Shown: positions 51,332-59,469 of the stretch, piece by piece
Position numbering within the stretch: the first letter of the stretch is position 1
Layout: every line of letters starts with the position of its first letter
Assembly (NCBI RefSeq): GCF_036408795.1
Contig: NZ_JAZGJP010000001.1
Location: 1 to 64,000, forward strand
DNA: 64,000 bases
Source of the DNA: Olsenella_L kribbiana
GTDB taxonomy: Bacteria; Actinomycetota; Coriobacteriia; Coriobacteriales; Atopobiaceae
Reading direction: 5' to 3'
The notes under the pieces: model-generated
What the model saw: only the letters and a program-made list of their open reading frames with translations
Databases searched by the model: none
What the model was told of the DNA's origin: nothing
Program-made: the position numbers and the translations under genes

Positions 51332-52132
51332 ATGTCCGGACACTCTAAGTGGGCTACCACGAAGCACAAGAAGGCCGCAATCGACGCAAAGCGTTCTGCG
51401 CTCTTCTCCAAGCATTCCCGCAACATCACCGTCGCAGCCCGTACCGGCGGAGACCCGAACCCCGCAAACAACGCTTCCCTTGCTGCAGCAATCGCCCGTG
51501 CCCGCATGGTTTCCATGCCGAACGCGAAGATTCAGGCTGCCATCGACAAGGCCTTCGGCTCTGGCGCCGAGGCTGTCGTGTACAAGGAGGTCACGTACGA
51601 AGGCTATGGCCCTGCAGGCGTTGCCGTCTACGTCGAGTGCCTGACCGACAACCTGAACCGCACCGCTGCTGATGTCCGCTCCGTCTTCACGCATGCAGGC
51701 GGCAACCTCGGCACGACCGGTTCCGTCGCCTTCCAGTTCACCCGCAAGGGCTCCATCGCCGTGGAGAAGGTCATCGTCTCCGACGAGAAGAAGGTTCCCG
51801 ACAAGGAGAACGCTGTCGACGAGGACGAGTTCATGATGGCCGTGGCCGAGGCTGGCGGCGAGGATTACGAGGACGCAGGCGACGAGTGGATCGTCTACAC
51901 CGCGTATGACAAGATGCAGGACGTCGAGAAGGGTCTCGAGGATCAGGGCATCGAGGTCAAGGGTTCCGAGCTCACGATGGTCCCGAACACGCCGGTCGAG
52001 CTTGGTCTCGCTGACGCTCGCAAGGTCCAGCGTCTGATCGACCGCCTCGAGGAGCTCGACGACGTCCAGAACGTCTACTCGACGATGTCTGTCTCCGACG
52101 AGGTCGCAGAGCAGCTCGAAGAGGACGAGTAA
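51332..52132 (+). CDS. YebC/PmpR family regulator or translation factor
   Basis: 266-residue member of the YebC family: starts MSGHSKWATTKHKKAA, then GGDPNPANNASLAAAIARAR, IQAAIDKAF, YEGYGPAGVAVYVECLTDN and GGNLGTTGSVAFQF. Known roles are transcriptional control and, in some bacteria, rescue of ribosomes stalled at proline runs. Insert of acidic residues (KKVPDKENAVDEDE) before the second domain is a minor variation; usual length is about 240. AGAAGGAG precedes ATG 51332; ends at a strong hairpin. Often beside ruv genes, but not here. Confidence 0.94.
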   Translation: MSGHSKWATTKHKKAAIDAKRSALFSKHSRNITVAARTGGDPNPANNASLAAAIARARMVSMPNAKIQAAIDKAFGSGAEAVVYKEVTYEGYGPAGVAVYVECLTDNLNRTAADVRSVFTHAGGNLGTTGSVAFQFTRKGSIAVEKVIVSDEKKVPDKENAVDEDEFMMAVAEAGGEDYEDAGDEWIVYTAYDKMQDVEKGLEDQGIEVKGSELTMVPNTPVELGLADARKVQRLIDRLEELDDVQNVYSTMSVSDEVAEQLEEDE

Positions 52133-52155
52133 CCTCCATTCCAGAGCGCACAGAG

Positions 52156-52184
52156 GGGTGTCCGGTTCATCCGGGCACCCTTCT
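52156..52184 (+). terminator. Rho-independent terminator of the yebC-type gene
   Basis: GGGTGTCCGG (52156-52165) pairs with CCGGGCACCC (52171-52180) followed by TTCT. Confidence 0.8.
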
Positions 52185-52207
52185 GCTATACGGAGGCAGG
52201 CCATGAA

Positions 52208-52242
52208 GAAGGGCGGCAGGGGAAGCGTCCCTGCCGCCCTTC
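52208..52242. terminator. Bidirectional terminator facing metH
   Basis: GAAGGGCGGCAGGG (52208-52221) pairs perfectly with CCCTGCCGCCCTTC (52229-52242). Leftward it ends metH. Confidence 0.83.
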
Positions 52243-52262
52243 GCGGTGTCTCTAGGCGGTGC

Positions 52263-54782
52263 CTATTGCCCCAGGACCTCGGCTGCGATCTTTGCGGTCT
52301 CGGCGGCGTCCTTCGCGTAGTAGTCGGCGCCGACCATCTTCGCGTACTCGGGATTCAGGACGGCGCCTCCGACGACGACCTTGCACCAGGGTGCCTGCTT
52401 GCGCAGGAGCTCGATCGTCTCTCCCATGGCCGGTACCGTTGTTGTCATGAGTGCGCTGAGCCCCGCGAGCTTCACATGGTGCTCGACCACGACATCGCAG
52501 AACGCCTGCGGATCCACATCGCGGCCGACGTCCAAGACCTCGTAGCCATAGTTCTCGAGGAGCATCTTCACGATGTTCTTCCCGATATCGTGGATGTCGC
52601 CCCTGACGGTGCAGAGCGCGATCTTGCCCTTCGTCGGCACGGCGTCCTTTGGCTGCGATGCCTTGATTGCATCGAATCCTGCCTTTGCTGCCTCAGCTGA
52701 TGCCATGAGCTGAGGCAGGAAGAACGTGCCCTTCTCGAAGCGCACGCCAACCTCGTCAAGGGCAGGGATCAGCACCTGGTTGATCGCATACATCGCATCA
52801 TGGCCTTCGAGGAGCTTCTCTGTCGCCGCCTTGACGGCTGCCTTCCTGCCATCGAGCACGCCCTGAAGGGCAGCCTCTTCAGGCGTTGCGGCAGCAGACG
52901 ATGCGCTCGAGGCGGCAGGGGTGCCGGCGGCAGCGGCCGGGCCCTTTGCCTCGGTACGGCCGGCATTCTCCTCGACATAGGCACGGGCTGCCTCGTCTTC
53001 GCCTGAAAGCACGCGCCAGGCGCTCACGACATCGTGCATGCGCTGCTGGCCCGGGTTGATGATAGCGAGGTCGAGTCCGGCAGCAAAGGCAGCAGCGAGG
53101 AAGGTCGCATTGATCAAGGGGCGGAAGGGAAGGCCGAAGCTGATGTTCGAGACGCCGAGGACCGTGCGGACACCCGGCATCGCCTCCTTCACGAGGCGGA
53201 TGCTCTTCAAGATCTCGCCAGGTGCCTTCTGATCCGTGCTTGCTGCCATAGCAAGGCAGTCGAAGACAAGGTCCTGTGCCGGCATGCCTTCCTTGCGGGC
53301 ACGGTCATAGATCTTGCGCGCGACGGCGAGGCGTCCTTCTGCCGTGGCCGGGATGCCTGCCTCGTCGAGCGTCAGGCAGACGAGCGCGCACCCATAGTGG
53401 TGGGCAAGCGGAATCATCTCCTCCATCATGTCTTCGCGGCCATTCGTGGAGTTGATGAGCGGCTTTCCCGGATAGCTCCTGACAGCTGCCTCGACCGCGG
53501 AAGCCGTTGCCGAGTCGACCTGGAGCGGCAGCGATGTGACGCCTGAGATGTCCGTGACGGCACGCTTGAGGAGCTTCGTCTCGTCTATCTCAGGCAGACC
53601 CACATTCACGTCGAGCACCTGGGCGCCGGCGCGTTCCTGCTCGATAGCGAGCGTCAGGATGTAGTCGAAGTCCCCGGAGCGCAATGCCTCCTTCATGCGC
53701 TTCTTGCCCGTCGGGTTGATGCGCTCGCCGATGACGGCAATATGTCCCGGAGCAAGCGAGAGGAGCTCCTGGGAGCTTGCGACCGTGAAGTCGGGGGAGA
53801 GCGCATGGGGACGGGGCGTGCCGATCCCATCGATGAGGGCACGCTCGCGCGCGATATAGTCGGGTGCCGTGCCGCAGCAGCCGCCGACAATGGAGACGCC
53901 TGCCTCGACCATGGGCTTCATGGCTGAGACGAATTCCTCGGCGTCGATTCCATAGGTCGTCACACCGTCATGCACCTCAGGGAGTCCCGCATTGGCCTGC
54001 ACCATGCAGGGGCAGGAAAGGTAGGGGAGCATGCGGAGCACAAGCGGCTCCACGTCTTCAGGGCCAAGCGAGCAGTTGATGCCGACAGCATCGGCACCGA
54101 GCGAGGAGAGCGTCACGGCAGCGACTTCAGGCGTCGTGCCGAGGAAGGTACGCCCGTCCTCTCCGAATGTCATTGTCACGAATGCCGGCAGCTGCGTATG
54201 TTCCTTGACCGCAAGGAGGGCAGCCTTCGCCTCGGCGAGGTCTGCCATCGTCTCGATCACGAAGAGGTCGGCTCCTGCCCCTTCTGCCGCGATTGCCTCT
54301 TCGGCAAAGAGCCCATAGGCCTCTTCGAACTTCATGGTCCCCATGGGCTCGAGAAGGGCTCCCGTGGGGCCGATATCCGCCGCAACATAGCGCGCTCCTG
54401 CTGCACGCACGCAGGAGACGGCTGCCTCGAAGATATGGCGCACGGTCGCCTTGCCGGCAAGCTTCAGGGCATTCGCGCCGAACGTGTTCGTCGTCACGGC
54501 CTCTGCACCAGCCTCGACGTAAGCGGCATGGATGGCTGTGACATTGTCCGGATCTTCAAGGCAGAGGAGCTCTGGCAGCTCTCCTGCCTTCATGCCACGT
54601 TCCTGGAGCTGCGTTCCCATGGCGCCATCGAAGAGGAGGAACTCCTGACCTTCGAGCACGTGGGCGAGGTGCTCGTCCTTGATTCTGAGCGTGCGCTTGG
54701 TACCAGGCCCGAAGGGGGCAGATGCCGGCACCTTCGGGTCGCGGATAGCAACAGAGGACAGGGTCCTATTTCCTTCTGTCAT
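52263..54782 (-). CDS. metH: Cobalamin-dependent methionine synthase core, lacking the activation domain
   Basis: 839 residues in three modules. Homocysteine domain (about 40-330) with zinc Cys in GINCSLGPED and GGCCGTAPDY; folate (pterin) domain (about 350-620) with IGERINPTGKK and NSTNGREDM; an Ala/Ser-rich hinge; cobalamin module (about 655-839) with DIHDIGKNIV, whose His is the lower cobalt ligand. It moves the methyl group of 5-methyl-THF to homocysteine through methylcobalamin. The C-terminal AdoMet-binding reactivation domain is missing and is encoded by the preceding gene (17-nt overlap). ATG 54782 fits AAGGA 7 nt upstream; GTG 54803 is an alternative. Confidence 0.95.
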   Translation of the reverse strand: MTEGNRTLSSVAIRDPKVPASAPFGPGTKRTLRIKDEHLAHVLEGQEFLLFDGAMGTQLQERGMKAGELPELLCLEDPDNVTAIHAAYVEAGAEAVTTNTFGANALKLAGKATVRHIFEAAVSCVRAAGARYVAADIGPTGALLEPMGTMKFEEAYGLFAEEAIAAEGAGADLFVIETMADLAEAKAALLAVKEHTQLPAFVTMTFGEDGRTFLGTTPEVAAVTLSSLGADAVGINCSLGPEDVEPLVLRMLPYLSCPCMVQANAGLPEVHDGVTTYGIDAEEFVSAMKPMVEAGVSIVGGCCGTAPDYIARERALIDGIGTPRPHALSPDFTVASSQELLSLAPGHIAVIGERINPTGKKRMKEALRSGDFDYILTLAIEQERAGAQVLDVNVGLPEIDETKLLKRAVTDISGVTSLPLQVDSATASAVEAAVRSYPGKPLINSTNGREDMMEEMIPLAHHYGCALVCLTLDEAGIPATAEGRLAVARKIYDRARKEGMPAQDLVFDCLAMAASTDQKAPGEILKSIRLVKEAMPGVRTVLGVSNISFGLPFRPLINATFLAAAFAAGLDLAIINPGQQRMHDVVSAWRVLSGEDEAARAYVEENAGRTEAKGPAAAAGTPAASSASSAAATPEEAALQGVLDGRKAAVKAATEKLLEGHDAMYAINQVLIPALDEVGVRFEKGTFFLPQLMASAEAAKAGFDAIKASQPKDAVPTKGKIALCTVRGDIHDIGKNIVKMLLENYGYEVLDVGRDVDPQAFCDVVVEHHVKLAGLSALMTTTVPAMGETIELLRKQAPWCKVVVGGAVLNPEYAKMVGADYYAKDAAETAKIAAEVLGQ

Positions 54783-55509
54783 GGCAGGTCCTTCCCTGGA
54801 CACGGAATGTGCAGAAATCGTGGCAGACGCACTTGGCGCAGCTCATGTGCGTGCTTCTCTTCGGTTCCGTGAAACAGCCGACAATGGCCGTGACGCTCTT
54901 CGTCGGTGTCATGAGGAGGCTCGGCGAGAGCGTGATGCCCAAGAGCCTCTGGGCATTGAGGGCAGAAAGGAGCGTCGGCTGCACGGCAAGCGGCAGGTCT
55001 CCGTAGCCAGGAGAGTAGCGCCAGGTGCAGAAGAGTCCCTGGCCTGCTGCCCACTTCACGGCTTCTGCCTCTGCAGCGTCGGCGGCACGCTCGACGAGTG
55101 CGACTGAGGCAGCATCGAAGAGGATCTGCTCGAGATGGTCGGTAAGCGAGAGGCGTCTGAGCTCCCGCTCATTCGACATGCCCAAGGTCACCGCGAAGAC
55201 GGCTGCGGCCTGGGCCCCGGCAAGATGCTCTGCGATATCGTGGCCGGGAAGCTTGAGTGCCGTACCCTTGAGATGGACGCAGGGATTCTCGCCTTCGTCT
55301 ATGCGCTCGACCTCGAAGGGGCGCATGACCCCCTTCGGTTCGGAGATAGCGAGGGCATGCCCGATGGCCGCATCGATCCTGCCATCCAAGGATGGGCTAT
55401 ACTCCTGCCCGGCATAGCCAAGGTAGCGGAGCACCTCCTCCTTGTCGACAGAGGATATCTCGTAGCGGGAGACGGATGTGCTAGCTGGCAAGGTAGCCGC
55501 ACCCCACAA
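54766..55509 (-). CDS. Stand-alone methionine synthase reactivation domain protein
   Basis: 247 residues of the B12-dependent methionine synthase activation type. VLRYLGYAGQEYSPSLDGRI at the start, then HDIAEHLAGAQAAAVFAVTL, the AdoMet-binding region YSPGYGDLPLAVQPTLLSAL (RxxPGYG motif) and a Cys-rich tail CAKCVCHDFC of unknown use, perhaps a small redox or metal site. It should re-methylate inactive cob(II)alamin on MetH with AdoMet and an electron donor. TTG 55509 with GAGG upstream; overlaps metF by 29 nt and metH by 17 nt, so translation of all three is coupled. Confidence 0.9.
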   Translation of the reverse strand: MWGAATLPASTSVSRYEISSVDKEEVLRYLGYAGQEYSPSLDGRIDAAIGHALAISEPKGVMRPFEVERIDEGENPCVHLKGTALKLPGHDIAEHLAGAQAAAVFAVTLGMSNERELRRLSLTDHLEQILFDAASVALVERAADAAEAEAVKWAAGQGLFCTWRYSPGYGDLPLAVQPTLLSALNAQRLLGITLSPSLLMTPTKSVTAIVGCFTEPKRSTHMSCAKCVCHDFCTFRVQGRTCHDRRK

Positions 55510-56350
55510 GCGCCTCGTGGATCTCGTGCGCCATGGCAGGCTTGTTCATCGTATAGATGTGGAGGCCGTCGACGCCGTTCTGTGCGAGGTCCTGGAGCTG
55601 CTCGATTGCGTAGGAAACGCCTGCCTTTGCCTGCTCGGCCGGGTCGTCTCCTGCGGCGATGATGCGCTTGATCACGGCAGAGGGAATGGATGCCCCGCAC
55701 GTGAATGCCATGCGCGTGATCTGCTTCTGGCTCGTGAACGGCATGATGCCCACAACGATGGGGATCTTGATGCGGCCACGGGCGCAGAGGTCGCGGAAGC
55801 GGTAGAACGTCTCGTTGTCGAAGAAGAGCTGCGTCACGAAGAAGTCGGCGCCGGCATCCTGCTTGCGCTTCAGGTTCTCGAGCGATCTCCTCATGGACGG
55901 CGACTCCACGTGTCCCTCCGGATAGCAGGCAGCGCCGAGGCAGAGCTCGGGGTGCTGTGCCTTGAGGTAGGAGATGAGGTCTGACGCATACGTGAAGTCG
56001 ATGGCATCGCGTCCTGGGGCGCGGTCGCCTCTGAGCGCCAGGACATTGGAGACGCCTGCCCGATCGAGCTTTCCCACATAGCGCTCGACATCCTCCTTCG
56101 AGGAGCCGAGGCAGGTCAGGTGCGCAAGGGAGGTGATGCCGAAGTCGTTCTGGACCGTGTCGCAGATCTCTGCCGTGTGCGAGGAGGAGCCGGTGCCGCC
56201 AGCAGAGAATGTCGTCGATATCCAGTCAGGATGGTCCTGAGCGAGCGCTTCTGCCACCTTGCGCGCATCGGAAAGCGGCATCGTGCCCTTTGGCGGGAAG
56301 ATCTCATAGGAATAGGTCTGCTTTGTCTTCAGCAGCTCGTCGATTCTCAT
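55481..56350 (-). CDS. metF: Methylenetetrahydrofolate reductase
   Basis: 289 residues, TIM-barrel flavoprotein that makes 5-methyl-THF for MetH. YSYEIFPPKG supplies the catalytic Glu, ISTTFSAGGTGS and ALRGDRAPG are flavin and folate contacts, and FFVTQLFFDN is diagnostic. AAAGGTG lies 6-7 nt before ATG 56350; GTG 56359 is possible. First gene of the metF, reactivation domain, metH operon. I found no SAM or B12 riboswitch in the 178 bases upstream. Confidence 0.95.
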   Translation of the reverse strand: MRIDELLKTKQTYSYEIFPPKGTMPLSDARKVAEALAQDHPDWISTTFSAGGTGSSSHTAEICDTVQNDFGITSLAHLTCLGSSKEDVERYVGKLDRAGVSNVLALRGDRAPGRDAIDFTYASDLISYLKAQHPELCLGAACYPEGHVESPSMRRSLENLKRKQDAGADFFVTQLFFDNETFYRFRDLCARGRIKIPIVVGIMPFTSQKQITRMAFTCGASIPSAVIKRIIAAGDDPAEQAKAGVSYAIEQLQDLAQNGVDGLHIYTMNKPAMAHEIHEALVGCGYLAS

Positions 56351-56528
56351 CCGGTGCACCTTTCTCGAGTATCTGTCTTTCCATCATATGGGAGCTCTGT
56401 TTCATCTGCATCTCAGCTGCAGAATCGTGGCAGATTTCATGGCAGGGACAAGAGGGCCGGCCTCGCAGACTCATGTCGGCGAAACGGGGTATCCTTGGGA
56501 TGTATCTGACGCTGGCGGAGGTGGCAGC

Positions 56529-57323
56529 ATGGGATTTCTGAAGAAGCTCGCGATGACCCTGTGGTTCCTGGCGACGATTTTCGCGTTTGCCGCGCTTGTG
56601 CTCACGATCTTCGGACCGTGGACGAAGGAGGCGCTCGCGCTCTTTGCCGTCGACAGCTACAGCTACGCCGTGCAGGGATGCGTTGCCTTCTCCCTCATCG
56701 GCAGCTTCGTGATGTGGGTCCGCGTGCTTGCCCGCCGCAAGAAGGCACAGACGATCGAGCTCGAGGACGAAGAGGGCTCGACGATTGCAATCACTCGCGA
56801 TGCGATTGCCTCCCAGGCTACCTACATCGTCGAGGAGGATGGCTCCTGCGAAGCGACGAAGGTCGCGGTCTTCGCGGAGAAGCATGGCATGATATCGGTC
56901 CATTTGACGATCCGTCCGCACGAGACGGTCTCTGCCGTCGAGAAGGGGCGCGAGCTCAAGGAGGAGCTCGAAGAGGGCCTGACAAAGCTCTGCGGCGAGA
57001 GGATCTCCTCGATCAGCCTCGAGTTCCTGGCGCCTGAAGAGCCGAGCTCGCTTTCCGAGCCTGAGTCCTATGACCACCTCTTCGATGTGCCGGCGGCTGA
57101 TGCCGATGCTCCGGCAGAGGAGGCATCTGACAGCGTGTCTGCATCTGAGGATGATTCCTCAGAGGACACCGCCGAGACGCCTTCCGCAGAGGGCGGCTCT
57201 GTCGCCGAAGAGGATGCTCCTGCTGCAGCAGATGAGCCCGAGGTTCATCCTGCAGCGTCGGGCGACGGCGTGACGATCTCCATGAAGGGCAGGACCCCGA
57301 GGGAGGAGGAGGCGCATGAATAG
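56529..57323 (+). CDS. amaP: AmaP-like alkaline shock membrane anchor
   Basis: 264 residues: two membrane segments at the N-terminus (about LAMTLWFLATIFAFAALVLTI and AVQGCVAFSLIGSFVMWVRVL), then a cytosolic Asp23-like fold (SQATYIVEEDGSCEATKVAV, ISVHLTIRPHETVSAVEK) and a disordered acidic tail. AmaP recruits Asp23 proteins to the membrane in Firmicutes and belongs to the envelope stress response. GGAGGTG before ATG 56529. Overlaps the DUF2273 gene by 8 nt. Confidence 0.87.
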   Translation: MGFLKKLAMTLWFLATIFAFAALVLTIFGPWTKEALALFAVDSYSYAVQGCVAFSLIGSFVMWVRVLARRKKAQTIELEDEEGSTIAITRDAIASQATYIVEEDGSCEATKVAVFAEKHGMISVHLTIRPHETVSAVEKGRELKEELEEGLTKLCGERISSISLEFLAPEEPSSLSEPESYDHLFDVPAADADAPAEEASDSVSASEDDSSEDTAETPSAEGGSVAEEDAPAAADEPEVHPAASGDGVTISMKGRTPREEEAHE

Positions 57324-57678
57324 GCCGAAAGTGACGGTCGACGAGGACGAGCCCAAGCGTGATGCGAAGGGAGCATCGGAAGCCAGCAGGGACGCTGTAG
57401 CAGACACGGCTTCCACGAAGCAGAAGGCTGGTGCCCGTCCTCTCGAGGCAGCCGAGGCGTGGCTCCACAAGACGTTTCCGGGCCACGAGAATGCGGTGCT
57501 CTGCGGCTTTTTGGGCCTCATCGTCGCAATCCTTCTCTTTGTGATCGGCTTCTGGGCAACGCTTCTTGTTGCGCTCTGCGTGACCATAGGCGTCGCAATA
57601 GGCCAGATGCTTGACGGCGACCCGAAGATCATCTCATTCTTCCGTGGCCTCATGGGTCCGAAGGATGACGGAAGATAG
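57316..57678 (+). CDS. DUF2273 small membrane protein
   Basis: 120 residues: charged, disordered N-terminus, a short linking helix (ARPLEAAEAWLHKTFPGHEN), then the DUF2273 core with two close membrane segments (AVLCGFLGLIVAILLFVIGF and LLVALCVTIGVAIGQMLDGD) ending KIISFFRGL. The domain regularly accompanies AmaP and Asp23; exact role unknown, probably part of the same membrane complex. Confidence 0.87.
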   Translation: MNRPKVTVDEDEPKRDAKGASEASRDAVADTASTKQKAGARPLEAAEAWLHKTFPGHENAVLCGFLGLIVAILLFVIGFWATLLVALCVTIGVAIGQMLDGDPKIISFFRGLMGPKDDGR

Positions 57679-57710
57679 CTGGAAAATCGAGACGAGCAAG
57701 GAGTGGATGT

Positions 57711-58280
57711 ATGGATACAGAGACGAAGGACACAGCAAAGGCCACGTATGCTGCTCCTGATGGACAGGAGAGCATGACCGATACGGAAGACATCGTGGCA
57801 GCAGAGGAGGATGACAACTCCGAGGATTCGCTGACGTTCAGCAACGGCGTGATCGAGAAGATCGTCGCCCTCGCCGTACGCGACGTTCCTGGCGTTGTCG
57901 GCATGAAGGGCGGCTGGGTGAACCGCGTGCAGGATGCCCTTGGTGCGACCGACCCCAGGAAGGGCGTGACGGTCGAGGTGACGCCTGATGCTGCCGTGCG
58001 CGTGAACATCTCCGTCCTGATCGAGTATGGTGCCTATGCACCGCAGATCTTCGAGGACGTGAAGAAGGCCGTCGTGAAGCAGGTCATGGGGATGACGGGT
58101 CTCGAGGTTGCAGGCGTGAACCTGCGCATTGAGGATGTCCTCACGCCTGAAGAGGTCTCCCGCAACGCGAAGCGCGCAGCCGAGGAAGAGGCAGATGCCG
58201 ATGCCGAAAGTGAGGCCGAGGCACAGGAGTCCGAGGAGGATGTGGCACCGGTCGCTTCGACGGAGCCTGCCAAGGCCTAG
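57711..58280 (+). CDS. Asp23/Gls24 family envelope stress protein
   Basis: 189 residues with an Asp23 domain at about 40-145: SNGVIEKIVALAVRDVPGVV, VEVTPDAAVRVNISVLIEYG, GLEVAGVNLRIEDV. Acidic disordered regions flank it. Asp23 proteins form abundant clusters at the membrane through AmaP and rise under alkaline or cell-wall stress. GCAAGGAG before ATG 57711. Last of the three-gene cluster; strong terminator at 58324. Confidence 0.92.
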   Translation: MDTETKDTAKATYAAPDGQESMTDTEDIVAAEEDDNSEDSLTFSNGVIEKIVALAVRDVPGVVGMKGGWVNRVQDALGATDPRKGVTVEVTPDAAVRVNISVLIEYGAYAPQIFEDVKKAVVKQVMGMTGLEVAGVNLRIEDVLTPEEVSRNAKRAAEEEADADAESEAEAQESEEDVAPVASTEPAKA

Positions 58281-58323
58281 GAAGCTGAAAAGTCAGCATC
58301 TGAACAGCCGAGCAAGAAAAGAT

Positions 58324-58354
58324 AAGCCTGCATGCCTTGCATGCAGGCTTTTTA
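58324..58354 (+). terminator. Rho-independent terminator of the Asp23 cluster
   Basis: AAGCCTGCATGC (58324-58335) pairs perfectly with GCATGCAGGCTT (58339-58350), followed by TTTA. Confidence 0.92.
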
Positions 58355-58446
58355 TATATGATTTGTAACCAGGCAGGTCCAGTCGGTTGCCAAATGTCCC
58401 CGCTGCGGTATATTTGTCAGAAATCTGGAAACGTTGAGGAGGAGCT

Positions 58447-59364
58447 ATGAGCACATGCGGCACCCCTGCAATCATCGATGTGGATCCAGGTGTCGATGAT
58501 GCGGCTGCGCTCTTCATAGCGCTGACCTGCTCACGTCTCGATACGTCGCTTGTGACGACCGTCGGGGGATCGATCGGCGTCAACCAGGCAACAGCCAATG
58601 CGCTGAAGCTCGAGGCCTTCCTCGGCACCCGTGCACTTGTTGCCAGGGGACGCGACCTTCCGAATTCCGAGAAGCGCCACTACATGCAGCCGACGCTCGG
58701 ACCGTCCGGTCTGGGCTCCTGGGTCTTTGCCGATGAAGCATGGGACCTCTTCTACAACGTGCCTGCGAAGGATGCCATCTGCCAGACGGCGAAGAGCGCA
58801 GCAGCAAAAGGCCAGCGTGCCTGTATGATCTGCCTTGCACCGCTCACGAACCTCGCCGATGCACTCGAGGCGCACCCCGATCTGCCCGATATCCTGGGGC
58901 CCGTCTTCTGCATGGGTTCGACCATGGGAACAGGAGATACGCTGCAGCGTGCCGGCAGGAATGTCGCAGCAGACCCTGCAAGCGCGAAGGCGGTCCTTGC
59001 CTCCGGTCTCGATGTCTTCCTCGTGCCGGTCGAGGTAGCGGCAGCGGTTCGCATGTCCGATCTCGATATGGCCGATATCGCCCTTTCGGGCCGTGTCGGC
59101 AATGCCGTCTATACGATGCTCTCCGGTGCCCAGAGCCTCGACGGCAAGGGCAAGGAGATTGCAGACCCCATAGCGGTCGGCCTTGCGACCCATCCCGAGT
59201 TCTTCACGGTCGTGCCCGGCGAGCTTGAAGTCGAAGACGACGGCTCCTGCGGCATGAAGATAGGGGAGGAAGCGGCACATCCGAACTGCCGTGTCGCTAC
59301 GGCTATCGATGTGCATGCATTCCGTGCCTGGTTCAAGTGGGCTCTGGAGCGCGCCTCCCGCTAG
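58447..59364 (+). CDS. Nucleoside hydrolase (IU-NH family)
   Basis: 305 residues. Hydrolyses the N-glycosidic bond of ribonucleosides. The calcium-binding IDVDPGVDDAAAL opens the protein; CMGSTMGTGDTLQ, GRNVAADPASAK and the late Asp in IADPIAVGLA complete the site. The catalytic loop residues for a given base cannot be told by eye, so purine or pyrimidine preference is open. GAGGAGGAG before ATG 58447. Single gene. Confidence 0.92.
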   Translation: MSTCGTPAIIDVDPGVDDAAALFIALTCSRLDTSLVTTVGGSIGVNQATANALKLEAFLGTRALVARGRDLPNSEKRHYMQPTLGPSGLGSWVFADEAWDLFYNVPAKDAICQTAKSAAAKGQRACMICLAPLTNLADALEAHPDLPDILGPVFCMGSTMGTGDTLQRAGRNVAADPASAKAVLASGLDVFLVPVEVAAAVRMSDLDMADIALSGRVGNAVYTMLSGAQSLDGKGKEIADPIAVGLATHPEFFTVVPGELEVEDDGSCGMKIGEEAAHPNCRVATAIDVHAFRAWFKWALERASR

Positions 59365-59469
59365 CGGATATCTTCAGCGCACGCTCAGCTGTGCGCCCAT
59401 TTGTGCTCCTTTGCCGCTTGCCCTCCAATATGCGTCCCATCTCGCCTAGAGTAGATAGGTCGAAGGGGG

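Noticed and set aside
54782..54803. metH start at GTG 54803
   Set aside because: The ribosome site AAGGA fits ATG 54782 and lies inside the coding region if 54803 is used.
56351..56528. SAM or cobalamin riboswitch upstream of metF
   Set aside because: The 178-base gap has neither a B12 box nor S-box motifs.
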